48,308 nt of DNA from JAWXTP01 sp044433415 (lineage in GTDB: Bacteria; Bacteroidota; Bacteroidia; Bacteroidales; Rikenellaceae), in contig JAWXTP010000007.1 in the NCBI GenBank assembly GCA_044433415.1, positions 1 to 48,308 on the forward strand, read 5' to 3'. Of this stretch, positions 17,008 through 25,547 are shown in pieces. Every line of letters begins with the position of its first letter. Within the stretch, counting starts at the first letter, position 1. The notes below the pieces were generated by a model. That model was not told the DNA's origin, made no database searches, and saw only the letters and a program-made list of their open reading frames with translations. Position numbers and translations under genes: made by a program.

Positions 17008-17274
17008 ATGAGAAAAAATTTTAAAATGGCTATAGCTGCAATGATATTGGGCATAGCTGGTTATGTAGGTTGTTCAATTTATAAATCTGCAACAATGACA
17101 GAGCAAGAAATATTAATAGCAAAAAACATTGAGGCTTTAACCAATGTGGAGACAAATACAACATGGAATTGTGATGCATCAGTCAAAACAAAGTGTAGTG
17201 CAAGCTGTCCATCTTGTGGGACAAAAGTGAGCGGTACTGGTGCGCTAAGTGGGTCACATAGTTGTAATCAATAA
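17008..17274 (+). CDS. NVEALA-type small exported peptide precursor
   Basis: An 88-residue protein. A basic start (MRKNFKMA) precedes a hydrophobic segment (about 8-21) with Cys22. A short conserved box follows (EILIAKNIEALTNVET, where NIEAL corresponds to the NVEAL signature), then a Cys-rich tail with five cysteines (WNCD, KCSASCPSCGTK, HSCNQ). NVEALA peptides are widespread in Bacteroidales, typically next to BF3164-type beta-propeller lipoproteins, as here. Their function is not settled as far as I know. The tail could be a secreted, disulfide-bonded or metal-binding peptide. The beta-propeller gene follows after 35 bases. Confidence 0.65.
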   Translation: MRKNFKMAIAAMILGIAGYVGCSIYKSATMTEQEILIAKNIEALTNVETNTTWNCDASVKTKCSASCPSCGTKVSGTGALSGSHSCNQ

Positions 17275-17309
17275 GGAAGATTTTATAATAAATTTAAAAT
17301 CATTGAATA

Positions 17310-18389
17310 TTGAAAAACATAATAAACTATATAATAGTTCTAATTTTGTGGTCCTGCACTAATCAAACATCCATTGAAAAGCCATTACGATATAGTGGAT
17401 TTCATATAGAAAATCCGCAGTATTGTTATGGTGAGGAGATTAATTCTTCATTTGGCTTTACATTTCCGTCTGAGATATTATTGACCGATTCACTTATCAT
17501 CGTAATGTCCCCTGAGGGATCAAGTCAAATATTGCATTTATTCGAGAAATCATCAGGTCAACATATAACTAGCATAGGATCAAAAGGGAGAGGCCCTGGA
17601 GAGGTGATTATGCCTGAGGCTATGTGTATAGATAAAAATAACTTACTATCTGTTTATGATGGGCAGTTTGGAAAGATTGTCACCTATGATTTAACTAAAG
17701 CTATTAGAAAAGAGCCATATGTCAATGAGGATATTAATATATCTAAATATACAAATTCTCTTAATTCTCAATTTTATTCAGAGACAGCACAGAAGCTTGG
17801 TTCTGATTTTATTGTCAAAGGTAGAAGTAACACTACAAGGTTTCTTAAAATTAATGAACATAATGCCACATTATTGACTGAAACTATTCCTCGTATTGTG
17901 GAGGACAGTGAAGAAAATAATGCAATATGGAGTTTTAGTAGTAAATGGAAAATAAAACCTGATTCTAAAAAAATAGTGATTGGTACATACATTGGTGGTG
18001 TAATGCAAATTGCAGACATTAATTCTTATGGTATCCGCTCCGATACACTGTTGGCTTTTGAGAAACCAATATATAAAATAGTGGATGGAGCTAAACCTAA
18101 ATGGATTACACATACAAAGGAAACGGTCTTTGGATTCGAAGATATAAGCGTTACTAATGATTATATTTATGCAATAAAATCAAATCCCTATTTCAACACA
18201 GAAAAGGGAGATAAAACGTATGTTTATGTAATTGATTGGAATGGAATTAAAAGAGGGGTGTTAAGTTTTGATAATTGGATATATTGTGGCGTTGTAGATG
18301 ATACAAATAGCACATTTTATGCACTAGCTGAAAAAGAAGATAATTATGTATTAATGAAATACAATATTAAGGAGAATTCTAATAATTGA
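17310..18389 (+). CDS. 6-bladed beta-propeller lipoprotein (BF3164 type)
   Basis: A 359-residue protein starting at a TTG, because the frame is closed just upstream and no ATG fits. The resulting N-terminus (MKNIINYIIVLILWSCTNQT) is a lipoprotein signal with the lipobox Cys at about residue 16. It contains propeller-type features of the BF3164 family: GSKGRGPGEVIMPEAMCID and SVYDGQFGKIVTYDL early, and DKTYVYVIDWNG and YALAEKEDNYVLMKYNI late. It is presumably anchored in a membrane facing the periplasm or outside. The coupling with the NVEALA-type peptide suggests it binds, presents or senses that peptide (inference). Confidence 0.7.
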   Translation: MKNIINYIIVLILWSCTNQTSIEKPLRYSGFHIENPQYCYGEEINSSFGFTFPSEILLTDSLIIVMSPEGSSQILHLFEKSSGQHITSIGSKGRGPGEVIMPEAMCIDKNNLLSVYDGQFGKIVTYDLTKAIRKEPYVNEDINISKYTNSLNSQFYSETAQKLGSDFIVKGRSNTTRFLKINEHNATLLTETIPRIVEDSEENNAIWSFSSKWKIKPDSKKIVIGTYIGGVMQIADINSYGIRSDTLLAFEKPIYKIVDGAKPKWITHTKETVFGFEDISVTNDYIYAIKSNPYFNTEKGDKTYVYVIDWNGIKRGVLSFDNWIYCGVVDDTNSTFYALAEKEDNYVLMKYNIKENSNN

Positions 18390-18442
18390 ACAAAACCAAT
18401 TATTTTAAGTCTCCTTAAGGAAACCTAAAACCTATAACAAAT

Positions 18443-18475
18443 AAGAGGGTACCCCAAAGGGTTGCTCTCTTTTTG
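18443..18475 (+). terminator. Terminator after the beta-propeller lipoprotein
   Basis: An imperfect hairpin AAGAGGGTACCCC / GGGTTGCTCTCTT ends in T5. Confidence 0.6.
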
Positions 18476-18649
18476 TATTATAAGTAGTGCAAAACAATTA
18501 TTGCCATATTTTTAACAGCACTCTTGGAGCGATATTTTTTACTATTAAATCTCAATATAGAACCACTATATTTTCAATTCCATAGCAAAAAATCTCATCT
18601 CCAATAGTACTCTTAAAAATACACCAATAATTATTTTACCCTACTTAAT

Positions 18650-18780
18650 GGCGACAAGCGTAGAAAATGCTGGAAAAATTGTTGGAGGGACAATTGGGAC
18701 GATTGGGACAACGGCAAGCGACTGAATAATAATAAAAATAATTATAACTATAACCACTATCGTAACTGTCCCTTGTAGTT
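18650..18780. repeat. Family H repeat with a nonamer array
   Basis: ATGGCGACAAGCGTAGAAA is followed by units of about 9 nt (GGGACAATT, GGGACGATT, GGGACAAC), then GGCAAGCGACTGAATAA. The AT-rich spacer (ATAAAAATAATTATAAC...ACTATCGTAACTG) resembles the palindrome loop of the copy at 1590-1668. Together with the terminator before it, it fills the gap 18390-18846; no gene is seen. Confidence 0.65.
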
Positions 18781-18846
18781 TTGTTTTTAACCTTTTGGGT
18801 CACCCTCATTTTTTTGTGTTAACTGATTATCCATAAAGGCAAACGG

Positions 18847-19929
18847 CTAATTAGAAAAGATAGATTTAACATCATACTCTCGAACCTCTTCTGTTCCATA
18901 GTTAACAGTATATAGTTTTTCTCTTTTCTTATCCATCGTAAAGAAGTTGTATTTTTCGTTAACAACAATAGATTTTAAAGTTTTACCCTTCCAATCAAAA
19001 AACATAATCTCTGTAGGAATTATTTCATCGTTATTAAATTGCTCTAACCTAGCTTTAATATACGAAACACCGAAAAATTCATCAAACGCTGTCACTCCTT
19101 TAAAATATGAATCTTTTTCGTTGAATTTAAGTTTCTCTATACTTTGAACCTCAACTAAATCTTCACCTATACAAATAGTTTTAGCTAGTGATGTATCATA
19201 CAATGAATATACGTTTATATAGTTTAGATATAAAGGTACTTCTACAACAATATCACCTTTAGGATTAGTTGTTAAAAACATTCCTAAGGTATTAATATCA
19301 GAACCTTCTGAAAGTATAGTTTCGCTTAATTTATTCATACTTTCAGAGGCAAACTTTCTATTATCCTTAATATAGTAACGTTTAAGTTGCAGTAAACTCT
19401 CAGTAAAATCATTCGCAACAATGCAATCTTCGGAAGCAAATCTTATATTAAATTTCATGTTATCTGTAAGTTCCATTTTGATAGGAGTTTGCACAAGTTC
19501 TTTTTAAGCAATAGTTTGAGTTACGTTAACTTTCATTGCCTTACCTGTAGTACTAGATAGTAATAGAATATATATATTCTCCCCATCACTATATACTTTA
19601 TTATCTGATATCCTAGGAAATTCTAGAAATTCATTAGCTGCACGTCCAAGAGCTAAATAATTACCTAAATTCTCAAAATTATTGTTAATATTAAAAAAGG
19701 TTAACATCCCTGTTACGTTTCTAGTACTAACAATTAATATAGAATCTTGAATTACTAAACTTCCAGGAGCCGCAATTCCAAGATTGACAAGTTTACCTTC
19801 AGGCATAACTGTCTTATCTTTAAACTCGGTAACATACTTAACATCATCAAATGCTACCGCACCTTCAGGGATGGATTTACAGCTAAAAGCTAGACATAAT
19901 AACGCCACTAAATAAAATAGTTTCTTCAT
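18847..19929 (-). pseudogene. Beta-propeller lipoprotein (BF3164 type) with in-frame stop
   Basis: Two frames, 19504-19929 and 18847-19494, are in the same phase and are separated only by TAA at 19504-19506 (TQTIA, stop, KELVQTPIK). The first part has a lipobox (LLCLAFSCKS), then SLVIQDSILIVST and NYLALGRAANEFLEFPRISD, the usual first blades. The second part supplies later blades (VVEVPLYLNYINVYSLYD, YNFFTMDKKREKLYTVNYG). Together they give about 360 codons, a normal length. A nonsense change of CAA, GAA or AAA would explain it. The downstream GTG at 19494 is not a convincing start because it would produce half a propeller without a signal peptide. Confidence 0.75.
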
Positions 19930-19931
19930 AA

Positions 19932-20963
19932 TTATAATTTATATTTTAATAATTCTGTTCCACTTAAGGAAGACGATAACGCATAAATAGCATTATTATT
20001 TTCGCATATTGTCATGTTAATTACTGCTTTATCTAACATATACTTACGTATAGGGTTACCGTCATAATCAAATTGATACACTATAGAATTTACAGCTTTC
20101 ATATTTCCTTCAGCTTGATATCTAGTAGCAGTACCTTGATATAATAAATACATATAATCTTTAGTAAAGCTAACAATTTGATACGTAAAATAACTGTTAT
20201 CAATTTCACTTGTCAGTTCCTTTCTTAATGGACCTATGACACGTTTGCGAAGAGTTAAATTATCATCATATATCTCAAAAAGATGCCTTGTATTATAATA
20301 AACAACCATTGTTTTATTCTGTTCATTATAACTAGGTTTTCTTAAGTAATAATAAATAGATTCAACTAGTGACAGTTCTTTCTCTGCCTCAAATGGATAT
20401 GGAACTTTTTCATAAGTGGTAGAGTCTATATTTCCCCACATATCGTATACCGTAATAGATTCATCACGCAGAAAATTGATTGCCGCAAATTTATCACTAC
20501 CGAATTTTACAATATTAGCTGTTGTATTAGTACTTAATGCAATTCTATCTACACAATCACAAATCCCATCTCCTGATACGAAATCATCATAATCATAAGA
20601 AACTATAGCTCCTTGCTGCATATCTAATGCCCAAATTAGAGGATAATCAATTAATATATCTCTACAAATAAGCAATTCATTTCTAGCATGTCCCTTATGT
20701 ATTTGACTACTTTTCAATTTATAGTCTGTCATTGATACAACATCAACCATTGGCGTAATAGCATTATTTCCAATAAACAATAATGAATCATTACAAACTA
20801 TCATACTTGGTGTCCCATACGCTTCATAAGGGCATATCTCAGCACTTAACTCTACCGTTTCACTAAATGAGCTATCATCAAATCTCTCTCCTTTGAGCCC
20901 ATTATTATTGTTACATCCTATAAAAAATAATAAACTCGTAAATATTATTAGATTATTCTTCAT
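19932..20963 (-). CDS. 6-bladed beta-propeller lipoprotein (BF3164 type)
   Basis: A 343-residue lipoprotein with signal MKNNLIIFTSLLFFIGC (lipobox Cys17). Blade-like segments include MIVCNDSLLFIGNN, VDVVSMTDYKLKSSQIHKGH, ARNELLICRDILID, LIWALDMQQGAIVSYD and AINFLRDESITVYD. Its start overlaps the end of the upstream gene by 11 bases, and the broken paralogue follows after two bases, so the three form one transcription unit. The function is unknown beyond the family. Paralogy with the gene at 17310 suggests the whole 17-21.5 kb segment grew by duplication. Confidence 0.7.
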   Translation of the reverse strand: MKNNLIIFTSLLFFIGCNNNNGLKGERFDDSSFSETVELSAEICPYEAYGTPSMIVCNDSLLFIGNNAITPMVDVVSMTDYKLKSSQIHKGHARNELLICRDILIDYPLIWALDMQQGAIVSYDYDDFVSGDGICDCVDRIALSTNTTANIVKFGSDKFAAINFLRDESITVYDMWGNIDSTTYEKVPYPFEAEKELSLVESIYYYLRKPSYNEQNKTMVVYYNTRHLFEIYDDNLTLRKRVIGPLRKELTSEIDNSYFTYQIVSFTKDYMYLLYQGTATRYQAEGNMKAVNSIVYQFDYDGNPIRKYMLDKAVINMTICENNNAIYALSSSLSGTELLKYKL

Positions 20964-21531
20964 CGCGATTTATTCTACTAAATACAATATTAATATTTTC
21001 TGAACCTAACCCTGCATTATTTAAGGTCTCTCTAATTTTTTTAATATCATACACGTCTGTAGTCTCCAGTAACTCTTTTATCGCGGCATTATCAGAAAGC
21101 TCTTTTCTACAAATTAGGAAAACAGGAACTGGTTTATTTGTCTGTAATACATCACTACTAAATTTAAAACCTTCATAATCCTCATGATTTTCAAATTTAC
21201 ACGGTACAGTTCTACCTACAGTAGCTCCAATTACCGTACAGCCAATATCATTTTTCATATTCCCTATTGCCGTTGACACAAATGACCTCTCATTCTCTAC
21301 TTTTGTTCTAAACACCAATTTTCGTTTAACTTCCTGATCCGTTGGTGCGGCGTTAACCATAAAAATAAAGATTTCATCCTCAGCTTTAAATGTTCTATAA
21401 TCTTGTGAAACATAAGTAACCGAAGTCATCATAGGAGCTTCTCCGGTTTTCCCACCACTTACCTTTATTTGAGAATAAAGATTATTAGTAAGTAAGAATA
21501 GTGATAAAAATAAAAAAATGTAGTTCTTCAT
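20953..21531 (-). CDS. Secreted protein of unknown function in the beta-propeller operon
   Basis: A 192-residue protein with a clear signal peptide (MKNYIFLFLSLFLLTNNLYS, cleaved before QIKV). The mature part is mixed alpha/beta, with no family I can name. It begins with VSGGKTGEAPMMTSVTYVSQ, has two cysteines near the middle (IGCTVIG, RTVPCKF) and a third in FLICRKEL, and ends with charged residues (FSRINRDEE). It is the first gene of the operon and overlaps the next lipoprotein gene. A candidate -7 box (TACATTTG) lies at 21635-21642. It may be the secreted partner of the propellers, in the position an NVEALA peptide holds in the neighbouring divergent unit. Confidence 0.6.
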   Translation of the reverse strand: MKNYIFLFLSLFLLTNNLYSQIKVSGGKTGEAPMMTSVTYVSQDYRTFKAEDEIFIFMVNAAPTDQEVKRKLVFRTKVENERSFVSTAIGNMKNDIGCTVIGATVGRTVPCKFENHEDYEGFKFSSDVLQTNKPVPVFLICRKELSDNAAIKELLETTDVYDIKKIRETLNNAGLGSENINIVFSRINRDEE

Positions 21532-21634
21532 GTTATTAGTTTTTAATAGTTTATAATATTATTAGTTTTTAATGTGGTTATTCTTCTATATACAATTTGG
21601 CTTTTAATTGTAGTTGTAATATTATCATCAATTG

Positions 21635-21642
21635 CAAATGTA
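21635..21642 (-). promoter_or_regulatory. Candidate -7 box of the beta-propeller operon
   Basis: The minus strand reads TACATTTG. Between it and the gene start (21532-21600) the sequence TTATTAGTTTTTAAT occurs twice as a direct repeat. Confidence 0.4.
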
Positions 21643-21784
21643 TATAAAAAATTTCAATATAAAAAGAAATACTCATTTATTTTTAAAGTTAGTTATAAAT
21701 AAATATTATTTATTATAATTGGTTTTACGGAAGTTTTGGATCAAAAAAAACCAGTTAACATACTGATTACTATCTACTTTCTTA

Positions 21785-21825
21785 TGTTAAGTTAATATTA
21801 ACTCACATTTAACATTAACTTAACA
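21785..21825. promoter_or_regulatory. Inverted repeat upstream of the porin promoter
   Basis: TGTTAAGTTAAT (21785-21796) and ATTAACTTAACA (21814-21825) are perfect 12-nt complements. The palindrome GTTAATATTAAC overlaps the left arm. It is centred about 55 bases before the porin -7 box, a plausible regulator site. Confidence 0.5.
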
Positions 21826-21856
21826 CCAAATATGAATTACATTAATTAATTATTAT

Positions 21857-21864
21857 TAATTTTG
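21857..21864 (+). promoter_or_regulatory. Porin -7 box
   Basis: TAATTTTG lies 27 bases before the ATG at 21892. No strong -33 TTG is seen, which fits an activator-dependent promoter. Confidence 0.5.
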
Positions 21865-21891
21865 CGGTATAATTTAATCAATAAAACATTT

Positions 21892-23178
21892 ATGAAGAAG
21901 GTATTAGCAGTAACATTATTAAGTGCATTAGCATACTTAGCACCTATGGCTGCAAAAGCTCAGAACAACGACACAGACTCTTTAAAACTTAAGATTGAGG
22001 AGTTAGAGAAAAAAGTTAACACTTTTGGAACAACATTAAAATCAAGTATTAAGTTAACAGGATATATCCAAACTCAGTGGCAGCTAGCCGAAGAGGATGG
22101 AGCACTAACAACATTCAACGGTGGCAACTTCCCTACTGACGAAGATAACCGTTTCATGGTTAGAAGAGGCCGTTTTAAATTTAACTACAACTACCAAGGT
22201 GTGACAGGTATCATACAGGTAGACGTTACAGAGAAAGGTATAAATTTAAAAGATGCTTACCTAGGATATACAGTAAATTCTAAAGTATTTGGTGTTACAG
22301 CAGGGGTATTCAAGCGTCCTTTTGGCTATGAGGTAACAAACTCTTCAAACAAGCGTGAGACTCCAGAGCGTAGCAGACTTTACCAAAACCTTTTCCCTGG
22401 GAGTAGAGACGTAGGGGCAAAGATAACTCTTCAAGGTAAGGAGGGTTCTTTCCTTAATGCTTTTACATTTAACGGAGGTTTATTTAATGGTAACGGCATA
22501 AATGCTGAAACGAACAACGCTAAAGACTTTATAGGCAGACTTGCCTATAACAAAACTAAAGGCGCAGTAGAGCTAGGTTTAGGAACTTCTATATATGCAG
22601 GTCAGGTGCAGAACGATGTTTCAACAAGCTACACATTCAACAATGACACAAAAGCATATACAGAGAATACTAATGCTGTAGGTTTATACTCTAAGAGATT
22701 CTATTGGGGTCTTGACGGTCAGTTTACTATAAAAACAGATGCAGGTAGAACAAATGTTCGCGGTGACTATATCATAGGTAGACAACCTGGTACTAGCACT
22801 TCATCTATGAGTACTACAGGTGCTGTAGCTTCATCGGTATATAATCGTAAATTTGCAGGTTACGCAGTATATGTTGTACAGGGTATTAAAGAATCGGACT
22901 TCTCTCTTGCTGCTCGTTATGACTTGTATGATCCTAACCGTGAGATAGAAGCATCAGAAATAGGTGTTGGCAGCAACACGGGATATGCTGACGTAGCATT
23001 TAAAACATTGAGCACTAGTTTTATATGGGACATCTCAAAAACTTTTAGAGTAATGGCCAACTATGAATTTGTTTGGAATGAGAAATGTGCTAACCTTTCT
23101 AATGCTGCAAATGGTTACAATTACGCTAAAGACCTTAGAGATAATATTTTAACATTACGCCTACAGGCTAAGTTTTAG
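21892..23178 (+). CDS. Outer-membrane porin, phosphate-selective porin O/P family
   Basis: A 428-residue protein starting at MKKVLAVTLLSALAYLAPMA, with cleavage after KAQ. An alternative upstream TTG at 21862 would spoil the signal. Residues about 28-48 form a short coiled coil (DSLKLKIEELEKKVNTFG), as in OprO/P-type trimers. A 16-strand-like barrel follows with FMVRRGRFKFNYNYQGVTG, LGYTVNSKVFGVTAGVFKRP and ETPERSRLYQNLFPGSRDVG, and it ends in a C-terminal Phe (LRLQAKF), the usual barrel signal. It should form a channel in the outer membrane; phosphate or another anion is possible, but the substrate is not readable. It is monocistronic, with an inverted repeat before the promoter. Confidence 0.8.
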   Translation: MKKVLAVTLLSALAYLAPMAAKAQNNDTDSLKLKIEELEKKVNTFGTTLKSSIKLTGYIQTQWQLAEEDGALTTFNGGNFPTDEDNRFMVRRGRFKFNYNYQGVTGIIQVDVTEKGINLKDAYLGYTVNSKVFGVTAGVFKRPFGYEVTNSSNKRETPERSRLYQNLFPGSRDVGAKITLQGKEGSFLNAFTFNGGLFNGNGINAETNNAKDFIGRLAYNKTKGAVELGLGTSIYAGQVQNDVSTSYTFNNDTKAYTENTNAVGLYSKRFYWGLDGQFTIKTDAGRTNVRGDYIIGRQPGTSTSSMSTTGAVASSVYNRKFAGYAVYVVQGIKESDFSLAARYDLYDPNREIEASEIGVGSNTGYADVAFKTLSTSFIWDISKTFRVMANYEFVWNEKCANLSNAANGYNYAKDLRDNILTLRLQAKF

Positions 23179-23182
23179 GTCT

Positions 23183-23235
23183 TGGGTGTTAGGTGTTAGG
23201 TGATGGGTGATAGGTGATAGGGGCGACAAGCGTGG
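23183..23235. repeat. Family H repeat: heptamer array and CGACAAGCG core after the porin
   Basis: From the porin stop codon, 7-nt units TTGGGTG, TTAGGTG, TTAGGTG, ATGGGTG, ATAGGTG and ATAGGGG run directly into CGACAAGCGTGGAAA. There is no mirrored arm nearby. Confidence 0.8.
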
Positions 23236-23277
23236 AAAGATTACCGCACAGAGGTAACACTGCTAATATACGATAAG

Positions 23278-23315
23278 TTAATAGGGGCAAGCTAGGTCAG
23301 CTTACCCCTATTAAC
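23278..23315 (+). terminator. Terminator after the porin
   Basis: TTAATAGGGG-AAGCT pairs with AGCTT-CCCCTATTAA, with one bulge on each side. No long T-run follows. Confidence 0.65.
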
Positions 23316-23459
23316 TTTATCAGAATTATTTTTTGCCATTTACAAGTTCTTTCTTGACTTTGACAAATTACAATACTCAGAAAAATAACTATCTACAAAA
23401 CAATACCTCCTTGTTAGTGTCTCTAAATATTTTCATCTCTCAAGCACGTCCTTTAATTA

Positions 23460-23495
23460 GAAAGCGTTAGAACCCAGTTTTTAGAAATTCCCTTA
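23460..23495 (+). repeat. R2 repeat, right-end fragment
   Basis: AAAGCGTTAGAACCCAGTTT followed by TTAGAAATTCCCTTA matches the right terminus of the R2 copy at 40243-40412. The rest of the gap 23316-23554 shows nothing I can name. Confidence 0.6.
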
Positions 23496-23554
23496 ATATA
23501 TTTTCTGGTTTTTAAATCAGTCTCTAAATAATCGGTATTCTTAGATATTCCTAA

Positions 23555-24567
23555 TTACTCATTAAAATCAAAGTTCTCCAACTCACGCTGAATCATCTCT
23601 TTCAGTTCCTTTTGTGGTAGTTGAAGTTGATATTCAGCTACACCTATTGGTTTACTTATACCTTGAAGTGCTATCTCTACATCAACGTTATCTTTTGAGG
23701 CACATAAGATTATTCCGATAGATGGATTTTCATCTGCTGTTTTAACTAACCTATCCAACAAGTTAAGATACATATTCATCTTACCTGCATACTCAGGAAT
23801 AAACTCTCCCATCTTTAACTCTATAGCTACAAGTGAACGTAAATTCCTATTAAAAAACAACATGTCTATAGCATATTCTTTATTATTATATTCTAGTCGA
23901 TATTGATTCCCAATGAATGAGAAGCCTACACCAAGTTCTAAAATAAAACTTCTAATCTTTTCAACTAATTTCTTTTCAAAGTTAAGCTCATGTATCTTAT
24001 CCGAAACACCTATAAAACCTAGGTTATATTTACTTTTCAACATCTCGTCGGCTTGCGCTGCAATATTCTCTGGTAAAGCAACCTCAAAGTTATGAGATTT
24101 AATTACATCTTTAGATATAGAATAATCATCTGCCTTTATGTAATTAAGCAACATATCTCTCGTTAATGATAACTGTATTGATTTCTCAGCATAGAATAAA
24201 GCCTCATCATTACTTGTTGTCTTGTTCATTATTAATAAGTTCTGCCCCAGCCCAATTCTGCTACGCAGCGTAGCAGTTTTTCACCTGCATCCTTATACCT
24301 TTCATAGAACATCTTCATATTCCACAAATTACGTGGCGACAACCCCATATCGGGAAACTCAGATTTAAGATCAACAGATAGCCTCTCAACAACTCCTTTA
24401 CCATAACCTTCAACCAATTTCTTAGAAGATATATACTCTCCAATAGAGAAATACAACTCCATCATAGAGCTATTAACTCTACGGATGGCAACAACTTGCG
24501 CTGTACGTATTTTTTCAGAAATATCGCGCACTACACCATAATAACCGTTTTTAACATCTTTAATCAT
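23555..24567 (-). pseudogene. YhcG/DUF1016-type PDDEXK nuclease, frameshifted
   Basis: Two adjacent frames make one protein. Frame 24232-24567 has the N-terminal DUF1016 domain (MELYFSIGEYISSKK, FPDMGLSPRNLWNMKMFYERY, then CVAELGWG). Frame 23555-24229 has the C-terminal PDDEXK nuclease domain (QYRLEYNNKEYAIDMLFFNR, LVAIELKMGEFIPEYAGKMN). At the junction, adding one G to the GGGG run at about 24246-24249 would restore W-G-Q-N-L-L-I-M-N-K. The catalytic D...E-x-K residues (AIDMLF, IELK) are present. Intact members are linked to DNA cleavage or defence in various genomes. It is a pseudogene, or a homopolymer sequence error. No partner methylase or other defence gene is nearby. Confidence 0.8.
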
Positions 24568-24721
24568 ACCATAATAATTTATCTCTCATTACTAACTACT
24601 CATTCCAAAGTACGAATTAAGTATTATTTAAGTTTCTAAAGGAAGTACCCTTAAGTACAAAGATATAAATTTTAACTAGAATATTTACGAATAAATAAGA
24701 AAATATATAGGAGCTGTGCAG

Positions 24722-24785
24722 GTTTTAAGTGATAGCTTGTAGGGGCGACAAGCTAAAAGCTATCACCTATCACCTAAAACCTAAG
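24722..24785. repeat. Family H repeat at the end of trpA
   Basis: Read on the minus strand, 7-nt units begin inside the last trpA codons (TTAGGTT, TTAGGTG, ATAGGTG, ATAGCTT, TTAGCTT) and run into the small palindrome GCTTGTCGCCCCTACAAGC. Further units (TTAAGTG, ATAGCTT on the plus strand) lie beyond. The residues Arg-Phe and the stop of TrpA are read from the array. Confidence 0.75.
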
Positions 24786-25547
24786 AGCTTCTTTTAATCG
24801 TACTATAGCTTTCTCAGCATCTTTTTCTTCATCTAGCAAAGTAACAAACTTACTACCTATGATAGCACCAGAAGCAAATGAGCATGCTGCATCAAAAGTA
24901 CTTTTATTGCTAATGCCAAAACCTATCATACGAGGGTTACGTAAAGGCATAGAGGCTATACGCTTAAAGTAGTCCGCTTTCTGTTTCTCAAAATCTTGTT
25001 GTGCACCTGTAGTTGCTGCCGCAGAAACCATATATATGAAACCATTACAGTTTTCGTCTATAAGTTTTATGCGATAGTCTTCTGTCTCAGGAGTGATAAG
25101 CATGATAACATAAACTCCATATTTGTCAGCTATAGCCTTGTACTCATTTATGTAATCATCAAAAGGCAGGTCAGGAATGATAACTCCATCTATGCCATTC
25201 TTCTGACAGTCAGCACAGAAATTTTCAAACCCATACTGCATAATAGGGTTTAGGTAACCCATAAGAATTAGAGGTATAGAAACTTCTTCTCTTATGTTAA
25301 CTAGCTGACTGAAAAGCAATTTTAGAGACATGCCATTTTTAAGAGCTTTTGTTGCAGCATCTTGTATAACCACACCGTCAGCCATAGGATCAGAGAAAGG
25401 TATACCTATTTCTATTAGGTCTACACCATTTTTCTCTAAGGTAGAGATAACCTCTGCTGTACCTTCTAATGAAAGTGTTCCTGCACAAAAATAAATAGAT
25501 AATATATCTTTATTTTTGCTACTGAAAAGTTTACTTATTCTATTCAT
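24774..25547 (-). CDS. trpA: Tryptophan synthase alpha chain
   Basis: A 257-residue TIM barrel that splits indole-3-glycerol phosphate to indole and passes it to TrpB. The catalytic Glu is in LIEIGIPFSDPMADG, and the Asp in GVIIPDLPFDDY. The phosphate loop is GFGISN, with ASGAIIGSKFV at the end. It is the last gene of the trp operon. Its ATG overlaps the trpF stop by one base (TAATG), which suggests coupled translation. The 3' end merges with a heptamer array. Confidence 0.96.
   Translation of the reverse strand: MNRISKLFSSKNKDILSIYFCAGTLSLEGTAEVISTLEKNGVDLIEIGIPFSDPMADGVVIQDAATKALKNGMSLKLLFSQLVNIREEVSIPLILMGYLNPIMQYGFENFCADCQKNGIDGVIIPDLPFDDYINEYKAIADKYGVYVIMLITPETEDYRIKLIDENCNGFIYMVSAAATTGAQQDFEKQKADYFKRIASMPLRNPRMIGFGISNKSTFDAACSFASGAIIGSKFVTLLDEEKDAEKAIVRLKEALRF

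Noticed and set aside
23555..24567. A defence island around the YhcG-type nuclease
   Set aside because: The neighbours are a porin and the trp operon; no methylase, restriction or other defence gene is seen.
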